64,000 nucleotides of DNA from Cyanophora paradoxa (taxonomy: Eukaryota; Glaucocystophyceae; Cyanophorales; Cyanophoraceae): the NCBI GenBank assembly GCA_004431415.1, contig QPMI01000610.1:248001-312000 (forward strand), given 5' to 3'. The position numbers were made by a program, and so were the translations under genes. Below the pieces are notes generated by a model that saw only the letters and a list, made by a program, of their open reading frames with translations, was not told where the DNA came from and ran no database searches. Positions within the stretch are counted from its first letter, which is position 1; each line of letters begins with the position of its first letter. Below, piece by piece: positions 49,480 to 60,452 of the stretch.

Positions 49480-52450
49480 ATGAAAGAGACAGCGTGGAGG
49501 CTAGTCGAGGTCGATGCGGCGAGCGAGGCAGCCTCAGCGACCAGCGAGAGCGGCCTTGGTGACGCGCGAGCCGCGCGCTGGAACCCGAATGAGGATGGCT
49601 TCGTCGGCGTATGCTCTACTTCGGGGGCGTTTAGGTGCGCTTGTCTTCGTTTTGGCCAGTTGACCCCTGTCACGCCAACGCTCCTCAGGTACTTCAACAT
49701 CTGCGAGCCCGGGGCCACGCGCCACTTCCGGCTATTTGCCGCCCGCTACGGCGAGAGGCCTCAGCTTGAGGTGCTCGAGGCTCGCGCGCATCGCGCCTAG
49801 CTAGACACTTAGCCGCCCGGCCGGCAGATGTCCGGCGCCACGGCGTGGGTGAACTTCTACTTCATCCCGCGCGTGGGCCGCCAGCTCGTCTTCCTCCTCT
49901 CGCACAGCAACAAGGTTCGGATCTCGCCGCGTTCCGCCGCCGCCGCTCCTTAGCTTTTCTTCTGCGCAGATCCTGCGCGTCGCCCTTCCGCCCCCGAACC
50001 TGCGGCCGGAGGACGTGTACGAGCGGCGCGACGAGGCGCTGGACTTGGTCGAGGGCATCGCCTCCGCGATCGTTTTCGAAGCCGGCTCCCACGAGGGGCG
50101 CGTCTGCGCCATCGCCGCCGATCCCCGCGGTCCGTTGTCCGCTCCCGCCCCTGCCGCAGCCCGCCCACGGCCGCTGCAGGCCGCTTCTGCGCGTCGGGCG
50201 ACGATGAGGGGAACGTGAGGCTGTGGGACCTGTTCGGCGGCGCGACGCCGGCGGCCGCCATCGCCGCGCACACGGCGCCCGTGCTCTGCATCGCTTTCAC
50301 CGCCAGCGGGGCGCTCGCCACCGCCGGCCTGGACCAGCGCGTCCGACTGTGCGCGCGCCTCCTTCCGATCCCGGCCCGCGCGCTCTGAGGGGCGGCGCAG
50401 GTGGGACGTGCACGCGGAGGCGTGCCTCCGCGACCTGGTCGCCGAGAGCCCGACCATCTCGCTCTCGGCGGCCGCGCCCTCGCTGCGGGGCGAGGGCAGC
50501 TCGGGCCTGCTGGCCGCCGGCGACGCGAGCGGCGCGGTGACGGTGTGGGACCTGGACGCCGGCCCGGCCGCCACGGAGGCGCGGCACCGGCTGCGCGGCC
50601 CCGCCTGGGGCCTCGCCGTGCTCGGCCTCTCCTCCGCCCTGGTCGCCGCCACGGGCGAGGGCGAGGCGCACGCGCTGCTGCACCGCGCTGGCGGCGGCCT
50701 CGAGCCCGTCGCCTCCACCTCCTTCGACTCCGCCGTCGTCTCCTGCGACCTCCTCGGTCCGCCCCGAGGAGCTCGGCGGGCTTCTAGGGCGGCCCGGCTG
50801 ACCCGCGCCCGCAGGCCAGAGGACCCTCGTCTGCTGCCGCTCGGGGGCCGTGCACGTGTGGGCCCCCCTCGTCTCCAGCCGGCCGCGCCCCGCCCCGAGC
50901 GAGGCGAGGGGGAGCGAAGGCGGCCTAGCGTGGGCAGAGCTGGTGCGGCGGTCCGGGGGCCCGCCGGAGGAGGAGGCGGAGGAGGGGGCCCGCCCGGCGC
51001 CGGCGGCGGTCTACGACGCGGCCGGCGTCCCGGAGTGGGAAGAGATCGGGGAGGAGCGGGCGAGCGAAGAAGAGGAGGATGGGGAGGAGGAGGGGCGGGC
51101 CTCGGACGGCGAGCGGCCGGGGAATGCGCGTGCCCCGCGCGCCGTCCGTGCCGTAGCCGAGGAGGAGGAGGAGCAAGACGAACCGCGCCCGGCGCCGGCG
51201 CCGCGGAGCCCGGAGCCCGAGCCGGCAGTACGGGTGTCGCGCGCTGGGGAGAGCGAGGAGGAGGAGGCGCACGGGGTACGCCGCCCCAATCCATTCGGTA
51301 GCCCGCCACTGAAGGCGCCGTTTCCCCCAGATGCCGCGGGCGAGGAGGTGGACGCCCAAGCCGACTGCGGTCTCATTCGACGCGAGGCTGGCGGCCAAAG
51401 GCGTCGTAAAGGCAAGCACAGGCATCAGCAGGGCGGAGCCGCCGGCGCCAGCGCCGCGCCGGACCGCAGCGGCGCCGCAGCCGAGGGTGGTCAGGGCCGC
51501 GCCGGCCGCCGCCAAGGCGGCGGCAGCGCCAGCGAAGGCGGCCGCCCCGACGGCGACATGGACAAGCGGGCCGCGGAGAGCACGGGCGTCGCCCCCACCA
51601 CTCGCGGGCACGGCGGCGGCTGCTGCGACGGCCGGCCCCTCCTCGGGCCGCACCGGGCCACGCCTGGGGGACCCAACCCGCCCAAGGGCGCTCCTGGCGA
51701 CGGCGGCCGCCTCGGAGGGGGCGGGCGAAGCGGCGACTGGGAGCCCGCTGGCGCAGGCTGCACTAAACACGACGGCGCTGGTGGCGAAGCGCCTCGCGGA
51801 GGCCGAGCAGGCGCGCTTCGACGCCCTGCGGGAGATCCGCCGGCCCGAGAACGCCCCCCTCGTGCGCGCCGCTTTCGAAGCTTCGCGAGACGCTTCGCAC
51901 CTGAGTCGCATCACCCCCTCCCGCTCGCAGGTGCGGCAGGCGGCCGCTTCGGTTCCGAGCCCCTCGCTGGCCCTCAACGCGGACCTGCACGAGCGGATCT
52001 ACGACTACGACAAGCTGGTGCAGCCGCGCGCTGTTTGCGGGCTTCCGCCCCTCGGAAACCTGACGCGGGGAGGACGCAGCCGCAGCTGAAGGTGGAGCCG
52101 GAGCCGCGGCCGCCCCCGCGCCCCGCGATCAAGAAGCAGCTGGACCCCGCCTGGGTCAAGTCGCTGGAGCCCAAGCCCTCGCTGCTCGCCCTGTGCGGCC
52201 CGCCCGGCCCCACCCCCGCTCGCTCCCCTCATCGTCGTCTTCTCGCAGGCTGGGCCCCGAGCGGGAGCTGGAGTTCAGCGGCACGGAGGGCTCGCCCATC
52301 ACGGCTCTGGCGGCGCGGGAGCCGCAGTTCTTCCCCCCCTCGTGGTCCCTCTCCCACATGCTCGTCGGCCTGCAGCTCGACTCGGAGCTCGCCTTCGGGC
52401 CCGGCGGCGGGGGCGACCTCCTCGGGGGCCCCACCGAGGAGAGGCAGTAG
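49480..52450 (+). CDS. WD40-repeat protein with a long disordered, acidic C-terminal half
   Basis: Proposed start MKETAWRLVEVDAASEAASA (49480), then WNPNEDGFVGVCSTSGAFR, intron, YFNICEPGATRHFRLFAARY, and AWVNFYFIPRVGRQLVFLLS (49840). WD blades are clear at ASGDDEGNVRLWDLFGGATP (50193), APVLCIAFTASGALATAGLD then QRVRLWDVH, LLAAGDASGAVTVWDLD (50508) and LVCCRSGAVHVWAPLVSS (50825). After that comes an acidic region (EEEEDGEEEGRASDGE), Ala/Pro-rich linkers, and two conserved-looking segments: LAEAEQARFDALREIRRPEN (51797) and LNADLHERIYDYDKLVQPRA (51973), then KKQLDPAWVKSLEPKPSLLA and ELEFSGTEGSPITALAAREP to the stop at 52448-52450. The family is not recognised. A scaffold role is inferred only from WD40 plus disorder. 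The intron before AWVNF appears to begin GC. Confidence 0.6.
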
Positions 52451-52520
52451 ATGCAGGGTTCTGTTCTGTACACTAGCATAGTATGCACACCACACGAGCA
52501 CGCAGCGATGGGCCTCCGGG

Positions 52521-53710
52521 TCAGCGGAGGACGGAGACGAGGACGGGGATCAGAATCTGTTCGGAGGAAGCACAAGCGAACATGAGCGGGAGATGAGGTG
52601 GGGAGGGGCCGCCGAGCAGAAGCACGCACGGCTGCGACAAGGAGGCACAGGATGACAGCGAGGATGATTCGGTAGCGCCTGCAGGCGGGGGGCAGCGTGA
52701 GGGCGTGAGGGCAAAGTGAGCCGAATCCGAAACTTAAACGCACACACCAGTGCCGCCAGTAGAACCGGCGCTGTGCCGCGGTTGATCTCCGCTGGAAGGT
52801 GGCAGCGTGGTCCCGCAGCTCCTCCGTTTGGTTGTTGACCTCCTCGATGGTGTCCGTGTTCTGGAGGAGGGTCACCACGTTCTGTCGGCGCAGCAGTAAG
52901 CTAAAGACAGCTGCAGGTCGAAATTCATTGAGAGCCATTCAGATGCAAGAAAGCCGCCGGTCGTCCGCACCGTCCGCATAATCTCTTTTGCCTCCTCGAC
53001 TTTAGCATGGACTGAAGTCAACTTGTCGACCTCCTTGAGGTCCTCGAACTTGGTCATGAGTGCTTGCAAGTCACCCTGGAGCACGAGGTTCTGCGGCAAA
53101 AAGTTTTCGAGAATTCGAGCGCGATGGGCAGTGTACACACGCGGCGCGGCCGGCGCGGCTCACCAGCCCGTGAACAGGCGATACTTTCACAGACCACTCG
53201 TGCTGCCCCTCAATAATCGCTTGGAGCTCACTGAGCATCCGGAACGCTGCGCGCTGTGGGTAGGATCTCGCTGTGCATGCTGCGAGCGACGACTGGCGGT
53301 CGCATGGCCAATTGCAGAGCGAGCGGCGGGGGAGGCACCAGCATAGACAATCTCGTTTTCTGCTCGCAGCAGATGAACCTCCATCGTGTCGTCCTGCGCG
53401 TGCGCAGCTCCCGGTATCGGTCGGCGGCAGGGGTGGCGCCACGCAGTGGCAGCAGTGCGCCGGGAGGCCCGGGACCTCTACAGAAAGACGGTCCCTCTCG
53501 TCGAGGGACGAGCTCCGGGCCATTGAGGAGAGTCGATCCTCGTCCTGCGGCAAGTTTCGACCGCCAACTCGATAAAAGGGCCAGAGAGACACGTACTGGC
53601 TGCGGGCTCGCGTATGGGCTCTTTAGGATCGCCACGCACAAGCCCGAGCCCCTGAAGACACCAAGCGCCTTGACCGAGGAAACGCGCGCAAGCGGGACGA
53701 CGGACGCCAT
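52521..53710 (-). CDS. Longin-type R-SNARE (VAMP-like) with Asn at the zero layer
   Basis: Firm exons right to left: SNARE first half (..KLTSVHAKVEEAKEIMRT, ending about 52975), 52881-52748 (NVVTLLQNTDTIEEVNNQTE), 52678-52630 and 52556-52521. The last two give the membrane anchor RYRIILAVILCLLVAA plus ILIPVLVSVLR and stop. The SNARE helix aligns without gaps to plant and animal VAMPs: IMRTNVVTLLQNTDTIEEV against VMMENIEKVLDRGEKIELL. In it the invariant central Arg is Asn. Upstream exons resemble a longin fold (MEVHLLRAENEIVYA; AAFRMLSELQAIIEGQHEWS) but their junctions and the start (ATG 53710, MASVVPLARVSSVKAL) are uncertain. It would act in vesicle fusion on the endomembrane system. Introns 52747-52679 and 52629-52557 are GT-AG. 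Confidence 0.75.
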
Positions 53711-54002
53711 CAAGCGTCGGCGCGGCGAGGAGAGCGCGCTGAAAAGATCGGTATCCGGGCCGGGCGCGGTTGCGCTCAACTGCAAGAGATGCAGAGCGGC
53801 TTCTCTGATCGCGTACGCGAGGCCGCTGAAGTTCGTACGTACGTACACGGGGCCCGCTTGCACTCTTGCCTCTCGTACCCGTGCCAGCGACATTCCGACA
53901 CATTCGGACTGGAAATTCTGGAATCCCAAGACGCAGCGTCGCGTAGCACGGCGAACGGCGATCCGATCGACTACGTGACGTCCGATCCCCGTCAGCGAAG
54001 CT

Positions 54003-54107
54003 TGCATTTCAGACACGACCCGACATCTGGACTAGCCCTAGTAGCTGTTTGGCTAGCAGTGGGCCGCCGGTCGAATCCATGGGCTCAGACAGATAGGCAA
54101 GTGACGT
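54003..54107 (+). repeat. Dispersed repeat, copy 1 (partner 62522-62626)
   Basis: About 105 bases almost identical to 62522-62626: TGCATTTCAGACACGACC, then ACATCTGGACTAGCCCTAGT and AGCTGTTTGGCTAGCAGTGG up to CAGACAGATAGGCAAG(T/C)GACGT. The copies differ by a short indel and a few substitutions. Both lie between genes, here between the SNARE and CDPF1-like starts. Confidence 0.9.
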
Positions 54108-54132
54108 GCAGCGCTTGTAGCTTGCAGCGCGC

Positions 54133-54683
54133 ATGTCGGCGCCGCCGTCCGTCCACGCTACCTCGTCCAGCGCAAAGGAGCCGCGCTTCGTCTGCTACAT
54201 CTGCGCTTTTCACAGCCACGTCGACGCACGCGGCAACAGGGCGCCGTGGGCGCCCACTCTCGCTTTCTTGGAGGAGAGCGCGTGCCTTGTTCGTGCACCC
54301 GTCTGCGGACCTCGCACGTTCTGCTGACCGCCGGACCGTGCGTAGATCGCCGACCCCACTGCTGCAGACGGCTTTCCAATTTTTATCGGCGCCGACTGCT
54401 CAAACTGCTTCAAGTGCGTTATTCTGCACGCGTAACGCAGTTGCATACCAAAACACTCCGCGATATATAATATTGATGTGGTTCTCAATCGCAGGTCCGT
54501 CTGCCCCCAGTGCTCGGTATTCTACACGAAGCGCTTATGCCTTGAGTGCGGCAAAAAGATAGCAGGTGTGTTGAGCTTCTTCTGTGTATGATGACTTGCA
54601 TTTGATTTTTTTCTCGGGCGGGCGAAGAATACTTGCCTTCCGAGATTCAGAAAGAACTGGAGAAGAAATGGAAGCAGACATGA
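54133..54683 (+). CDS. CDPF1-like small zinc-binding protein
   Basis: Four exons in phase: 54133-54288, 54346-54413, 54495-54565, 54628-54683, with introns of 57, 81 and 62 nt (GT-AG). The product of about 116 residues reads MSAPPSVHATSSSAKEPRFV, CYIC (first Cys pair), APTLAFLEESACLIADPTAA (LLEESxxxxDPF region of the family, here DPT), FIGADCSNCFK (second pair), SVCPQCSVFYTKRLCLECGK (third and fourth), EYLPSEIQKELEKKW. The layout matches Cysteine-Rich DPF motif protein 1 of animals: FxCxLC, LEE, DPF, CSxC, VCxxxCSxFYxKRFCLxC, FPxEIxxxLEK. The DPF Phe is replaced by Thr. The family's function is not known. Divergent from the SNARE gene. Confidence 0.85.
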
Positions 54684-54747
54684 GAAGCAGAGAAGATGTG
54701 TCGTGTCAAAAAGCAAGAAAGCACAGAAGATGCAAAAAACAAAAATG

Positions 54748-56353
54748 CTATTGCACAACACAGCCAGTCTGAAGAGCCACTACAGACGCCACCGCAGCAG
54801 CAGCTGACTGTGTCACCATCATTGGCCAGTCTTGCTTTTCGTCGAGGGGCTCGTACTCGACGGCCCCCTTCTGTATTGTCCTCTGCAGCCTGATGTCAGC
54901 ACAGTGTCACATCCAAATGAAAGCGCAAGCTTGACTCACTGCAGCAGCAGCAGCGAACAGGGCTGCCACCCATGGAACTTCATTTGGAAGCACGTACTCC
55001 TTGTCGTTGTTGGTTGGGCACTGCCTCGAGTTTTCTACGACGCAGACCTGGCAAGAAAATGAGTCCAGAGCAGTATTTGAAGTGGCGCCCAGACTCACAG
55101 GAACGTCCACAGTCGGGATGACCTTGCCAACTGCCAGTGTTTCCCGAATAGCTGTGATTACGACCTTGCTCCGACCCTGAGCAACTCTCGAGTAAGATTT
55201 GGCAATCGAGTTGTTAATATATGCTGACCAGGAAGTAGTCCTGCCAAGTCATATCATCTGGTGGAGCGAGGACTCCATGGGTCAGCACCAGGATTGTGTG
55301 GGTCCACACTTTCCGCCCCAGCACCCTCGTGAGCTCCGACATGATACACCGATCAGCGTATTCGACCCGCTTGGAGTCCAGCCTGTCCACGTAAAAGACG
55401 ACATCAACCTGCCCAATAACATGGGTCAGCAGGCGAGGGTGGCAGCAGACACGGGCACCCACCTGCCCCTCTCGCAACCGGGACCGAAGTGCCTCTGTGA
55501 CTTGTGCAGCCGATGCTGGAGACGAACGCCCCTCCAGAAATCCGGGCATGTCGATCAAGCGAACAGTGAACCCGTCGAGCGTTCGAACGTGCTCCTCCGG
55601 AAGGCCCATCTCGGTCTGCTATATGTTGAGGAAGCGCGTTCTAACGTTTTCTTAAGTATTCACATGCGCAGACCTCTCTCGAGAGGATGGGCTCGCCAAG
55701 GAGGCTGCTGATGGTGGCTGTCTTTCCTGAGCCACTTCGACCAAGGACCAGCACTGTTATTGATGTCCGCCCGCTCGCACGGAGGCGCAAAACCGAATCT
55801 CGAATCTTCCGCTGTGTCTCATGTGGGTGCCGCCAAATGCGGAACGCGAGCTCGTCTCCGCCGCGCGCCGAGTCGAGCACGTCCCCTGGAACGCGCGGTC
55901 GACGAGTGAGCTGAAGTGCATCAGATGCGAGGGCTTCAAAAGCGAACCCGGAGTTTCGCGCAGGGTCTCCATCGTTGCAGGGCCTCGTGCGCTTGTTGAT
56001 CCGTCTACTCGGCGCGGCGCCACGCCTGAGATCATGGGGAGCGGTAGAGACGGCGCGCTGATGCGCTGTAGACTCATAGCAGGAGTAACCGGACCGCCGG
56101 GGCTCTCGAGGTGCCGTGCTGGAAGCGTTCAAATCAGCGTTCAGCTACGGAGGCATTGCACGGGAGGGGCGCGGCGCACCGCTATCGCCTGATTCGTAGT
56201 TGGAAGATTCATCGTCTCGCGGAGACGCGCTGAGCTGGTTCGGCGAGGCCGTGGGCTGAGGGGCAGTCTGGGTCTGCGGGAGCGCGAGCTTCGGTATGGG
56301 GAACGATCTGGACCCCGGAAGCGAGACTGGATAGCCCTTTTCCGTCATCCTAA
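54748..56353 (-). CDS. TOC34: Toc34-type GTPase of the plastid outer envelope
   Basis: Preprotein receptor GTPase of the chloroplast outer-envelope translocon. Right to left: a Pro/Gln/Ser-rich N-terminus (MTEKGYPVSLPGSRSFPIPK, proposed start 56353), then FRIWRHPHETQRKIRDSVLR and ITVLVLGRSGSGKTATISSL (P-loop GxxGxGKT). Next are GFTVRLIDMPGFLEG (G3), VDVVFYVDRLDSKRVEYADR (YVDRLD is typical of Toc34/159), ILVLTHGVLAPPDDMTWQDY (G4 variant THxx of Toc GTPases) and VVENSRQCPTNNDKEYVLPN (G5, cf. ENSGRC in plants). The tail ends with a short hydrophobic stretch (TQSAAAAVASVVALQTG) that fits a C-terminal outer-membrane anchor, stop at 54748-54750. Introns are GT-AG. The family is well known from plants, green and red algae. 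The most 5' exon structure is uncertain. Confidence 0.88.
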
Positions 56354-57007
56354 GCTGTGCTGGAACCTGAAGCTCAGCTTTTGATCTGGAAGCGAGCTGT
56401 ACCCCCCCGGCCAGGGCGGACCCCGGCGCGCGGGGCCTGCAGCTGGCCATATGCATGGCGCGCGCGGGCCGGCGCCTGCCGGCGCCAGGCTGCAGCTGGG
56501 CGGGGCCCGGCGGGCCTAGGCCTGGGCGGCTGAGCTGTCCTGGGAGCTCGAGTGTCTTTTGCAATTGCTTTAAGCGGCTTGCAAGTTGCTCTCTAGCTAT
56601 AGCTATAGATCTCTCTCTCTCTCTCTCTCTCTGCTCAGCTCCGAGGCTCGAGGGCGCCAACTGCGTGCGCGCGCAGCGCGGCGGCCGCGCCATGCTGCAG
56701 CTGAGCAATGTCTGATGAATCTCAAATAGCTCATTGAAATACAGATACCGATGACAGCTAGTTACGTGTCACGATCTGATGCAGATATCGATATCGATAA
56801 CGAACAACAACTTAGCAATACGTTGAAAGTCTGGACAAAATAGGTGTTCCTGGTGTAATTATAATCTACCGTATGCTACTCATCGAGAAAATTGTAGGTG
56901 ACCGTGTCTTAAAAAAACTGCCAGTGCTACGGATCATAAAATCGCCCCGCGACTTGAAATGGAGCAGAAAGCAAAGCCCGAACCCCAGCTGCAGGAGGCC
57001 TGCAGAA
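56354..57007. other. Intergenic stretch between Toc34 start and PPR end
   Basis: No gene seen. It contains palindrome clusters (TAGCTATAGCTATAGATCT near 56592) and a CT microsatellite. 56700-56960 is relatively AT-rich. Confidence 0.5.
56611..56632 (+). repeat. (CT)11 microsatellite
   Basis: Eleven perfect CT units following TAGCTATAGCTATAGAT. Confidence 0.9.
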
Positions 57008-59931
57008 TCACAGTACGTCGTCGCGGACGGGCCGGCGGCTGGCCGGGACGTGAGCTGCGGTCAGCGGCGTGCTCACGACGCGGTCTGCCCGCAGGTCCTC
57101 CTCCTCCTCCTCGTCCATCAGATCGAAGTCCTGCGGATGCGTGAGCCGCGAGGGCGGAGAGCAATGGCGAGGCGGCGGGGCGTCGGCTCGCCTCGTCCAT
57201 GTCCTCCTCCTCCGACTCCTCGTCGAGGGGGCTGGGCGCGAAGAAGCGGGGCGAGGGCACCCCTGCGTCCTCCAGGTCCTCAAACGGCGTCTCCGTGGCC
57301 TGCACCGCGGGGCCGGGCCGTGAGCGGCGCGGGGCGGGGCGGCTTCGCGGTCGGCCTGCGTGCCTGCTCGGAGCCCTCGACGAGGCAGCAGAGCTTGCGC
57401 TCGTAGGCCTCGATGAGGCACCGGTAGGCCTCCTGGTCCTCCTTGAGGCCCGCCCGCCTCATCGACGCCCGCACCTGCCGCCCCCTCAGGACGGCGCCGC
57501 GGCCAGCGGGCGGAGCGCGGCTCGCCTGCTCGCACGAGTCGACGTCCCCGAGGGCCGCGAAGTGCCGCAGGAAGGCGTTGTACACGAGAACGTTGTCCCT
57601 GCGCCGCCACGTCAGCCGGCCCCGGCTGGGGAGGCGGGGGATGGGGCGCACCGGATGGCTCGGCTGTGCATCTCGGCGCGCAGGCGCTCGGCCCCGTCGA
57701 GGTCGCCCCGCCGGCAGAGCGCGGCGATGAGCCTGTGGGGCGTGAGCGGGTTTCCGGCGGCCCGGGCAGGCACGGTATGAAGGGGAGCGCACGCGGCGTA
57801 GGTGAACGCGTTCTCGCGGAGTCCGGCCTCGCGCATCTCCTCGCGGAGGGCGTAGGCGCGCTCGAGGTCGGCGTGGCGCGCGTAGTAGTCGATGAGGGCG
57901 TTGAAGGAGGTGACGGTGTCGCGCATGCCGGCGTTGCGCGCCTCCTCGCGCAGCTGCAGCGCCTCCCCGATCCGGTTGTTCTTCGCGTACGCCATCACGA
58001 GGGCGTTGAAGACGACCTTGGAGGCGGGGACGCCCGCGCGGCCCATCTCGCCCCGCAGCTGCCGCGCCGTCTCCAGCTGCCCGTCGTTCCGCTTGCAGTA
58101 CGCGTCCAGCAGCGCCGCCGTCGTCAGCGAGCGCTCCGAGGCGCCCCCGAAGCCGGCCTTGCGCATCTCCTCCCGCAGCTGCGCCGCCGTCGCGAAGTCC
58201 CCCGCCTTCGCGTACGCGTCCACGAAGGCCCTGCGCGGTCCCGCCGGCTCGCCCGGAGGGGAGGGGGCGGGCGCGCCGCTGCGGGACGGGCGGCGCACGA
58301 GTAGGTAATGAGGTTGTCCCGGATGCCGTGCAGCCGCATCTCTGCCTTGAGCTGGAGGGCCGTGCCGAGGTCCCCCACGCCCGTGTACGCCCCGATGAGG
58401 ATGTTGTACTGCGCAGGGCGGGCGGGCGGGAGCCGGCGTGGGTGGCGGGCGGGGTGGAACGGAGCAGAGCAAGTCGAAGCGGGGCGCCGCGCACGGTAGT
58501 AATGTTCTTGCGGACGCTGGCGCGCTTCATCTCGCGCCGCAGCGACAGCATCATGTCGAAACGCTGCTGCGAGACCGCCGCCGCTGCCTGCGCGTCAGCA
58601 AGGGAGAGTGGCCCGGGCCGAGGGGGCGGGGGCGGCCGCACTCAGGAGGCTGTTGTACGTGACAACGTCCTCGCGGATCTGGGCGGCGCGCCGGCGTGAG
58701 CGCGATGGGGTCGGGAGTCGAGGGCGGGGCACAGGATCGCACCCTCTTCTCCTTCATCTCCCTCCGGAGCTGCCGCACGTCCTCCCAGAGGCCATTCGCG
58801 GTGAGCGCCCCCAGCAGCGCATTGCACGTCACCGTGTTCTCCTTGCTGCCGGCCGCCGATCGCTCCCGGGCGGCCGCGGCGGGGCGGGGCGGGGGGCGGG
58901 GCGCACATGTCCTGGGCCTGCATGTCGGCGCGCAGCCTGAAGGCACGCTCGAGGTCCCCGCTCTTGATGCAGGCGGTGATGAGCACGTTGAAGGTGGCCG
59001 TGTCGGGCGTTATCCCCGCCGCCCGCATCTCGTCCAGGATCTCCATGGCCCCGTCAACCCTGTTCCGGTCCATCTTCGTCCGCGCGTCTGGGCCGCGGAT
59101 GTTTAGGTCGTTGTTGGCCCAGGGGGGTGTGCGCAGCGGCGCCGCACAGAGGAGCGTGTTGAATGTCGTCGCGTCGGGCTCCACACCCTCCGCGCGCATC
59201 TGCTCGCGGAGCTCGATGGCGCTCTCCCACTTGCCCGCCTTGGTGCAGATGTCGATGAGCACGTTGTAGACAACGCTGTCCGGCGCCACGCCCGCCGCCC
59301 GCATCTCGGCGAGCGCAGCCATCGCGCGCGTCAGGTCCCCACGCCGCGCGTGCGCCCGCATGAGCACGCTGCGGTCGCCGCGGGGTGAGCGGGCGGAGGC
59401 GGCGGGGGTGGACCGCGGCGCGCCTGTAGCTGACGACGTTCGGGGTGACGCGGGCCCGCTGCATGTCGCGGAAGGCGCGGATCGCGAGGCCCACGTTGCC
59501 GCGCTTCAGGTAGGACGCCATGACGGACGTGTAGTACGTCACGTCGGGCTCGATGCCCGCCGCAATCATACGGTCCCGTACGCGCCGCGCCTCCACGTCC
59601 TTCCGGTGGTCCAGCAGCCCTTTGATCAGCACACCGTACCTGGAAGCGCTCGTGAGGCGCAGCTGACAGGGAAGAAGCGATGCATAAGCCATCGAGCGCA
59701 CGTTATCCGGTTGGGGGAGACCCCGCGAAGCTGCATCTCCTCGAACTGGCGCAGCGCTTCGGTAACACGGCCATACCGAAGCGCCGAGCTGATCGATTTG
59801 GTCCACTGCACGACGGGCAATGATGACGAAGGCGATGGTGGCGAGAGCGGTGCCGAGATCGCCTTGACTACGCCGAAGTGCGTCGTTTCAAACGTTGTTC
59901 CCGAACGCGCCAGGCTCGGCTCGAAGACCAA
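57008..59931 (-). CDS. Pentatricopeptide repeat (PPR) protein, a dozen or more repeats
   Basis: Right to left, 35-residue PPR motifs follow one another, broken by short introns: RYGRVTEALRQFEEMQLRGV, YGVLIKGLLDHRKDVEARRV, YTSVMASYLKRGNVGLAIRA, VLMRAHARRGDLTRAMAALA, YNVLIDICTKAGKWESAIEL, FNVLITACIKSGDLERAFRL, CNALLGALTANGLWEDVRQL, FVDAYAKAGDFATAAQLREE, FNALVMAYAKNNRIGEALQL, FNALIDYYARHADLERAYAL, HRLIAALCRRGDLDGAERLR, YNAFLRHFAALGDVDSCEQA, YRCLIEAYERKL. The C-terminal tail is acidic (SPLDEESEEEDMDEA, LMDEEEEEDLRADR) and ends VRDDVL. PPR proteins bind single-stranded RNA, usually in plastids or mitochondria, one base per repeat. No DYW or E domain is seen, so it is a P-type protein. The transit peptide should lie in or before the first exon; the start may be a little upstream of 59931. 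Confidence 0.85.
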
Positions 59932-60452
59932 GCGCCGCTCCCCGAAGAAGCGCGGTTTGATGATCTCCAGAGTCGAAGTTGCCGCTGGGTGACACCTGGG
60001 ACGCTGGGCTGCATCTTGCCGCGAGCGAAATGACCTAGTGGGCGCCGCGCCACACCCGAGGGACGCAAGGCAGGGCGGGATCTACGCGAGAAGCGTTAGC
60101 TAGGACGAGCGTGCGGCGAGGGTGCGGCTGCAGCCGCCCAGCGCGCGGGGCGCCGAACGCTGCGCGCACCACGGTGAAGGCCGCCTGCAGGGGCGGGGCC
60201 TCCGAGGGCTGCATGTGCTCGCTAGCTAACGCACGAAGCCGCTCTCTTGCTGTCACGCACGAACCGACCAGGCTCCGACCGGGGTACAGGTCTGCGGCGA
60301 GCAAAGTAAACGTTCCCCTATTTATTCCCCTGTTTCCTGAATCCATCCGGTACGCTGCGCGCCTGCATCCTACTGTCCACGCCTAGCGCCCCGCCCTGTT
60401 GCGCAACTTGGCGCTGTTCGATGTTCGCTCGGCGTTCGCTGTTCGCAGTAAG
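59932..60452. other. Divergent promoter interval between PPR and p24 genes
   Basis: No gene seen; may hold the true 5' exon of the PPR gene. It includes GACCGGGGTACAGGTC near 60277. Confidence 0.4.

Noticed and set aside
53228-54016. Long minus-strand frame over the SNARE 5' region read as one exon
   Set aside because: Only parts fit a longin fold; phased exons in other frames explain the family-like segments better.
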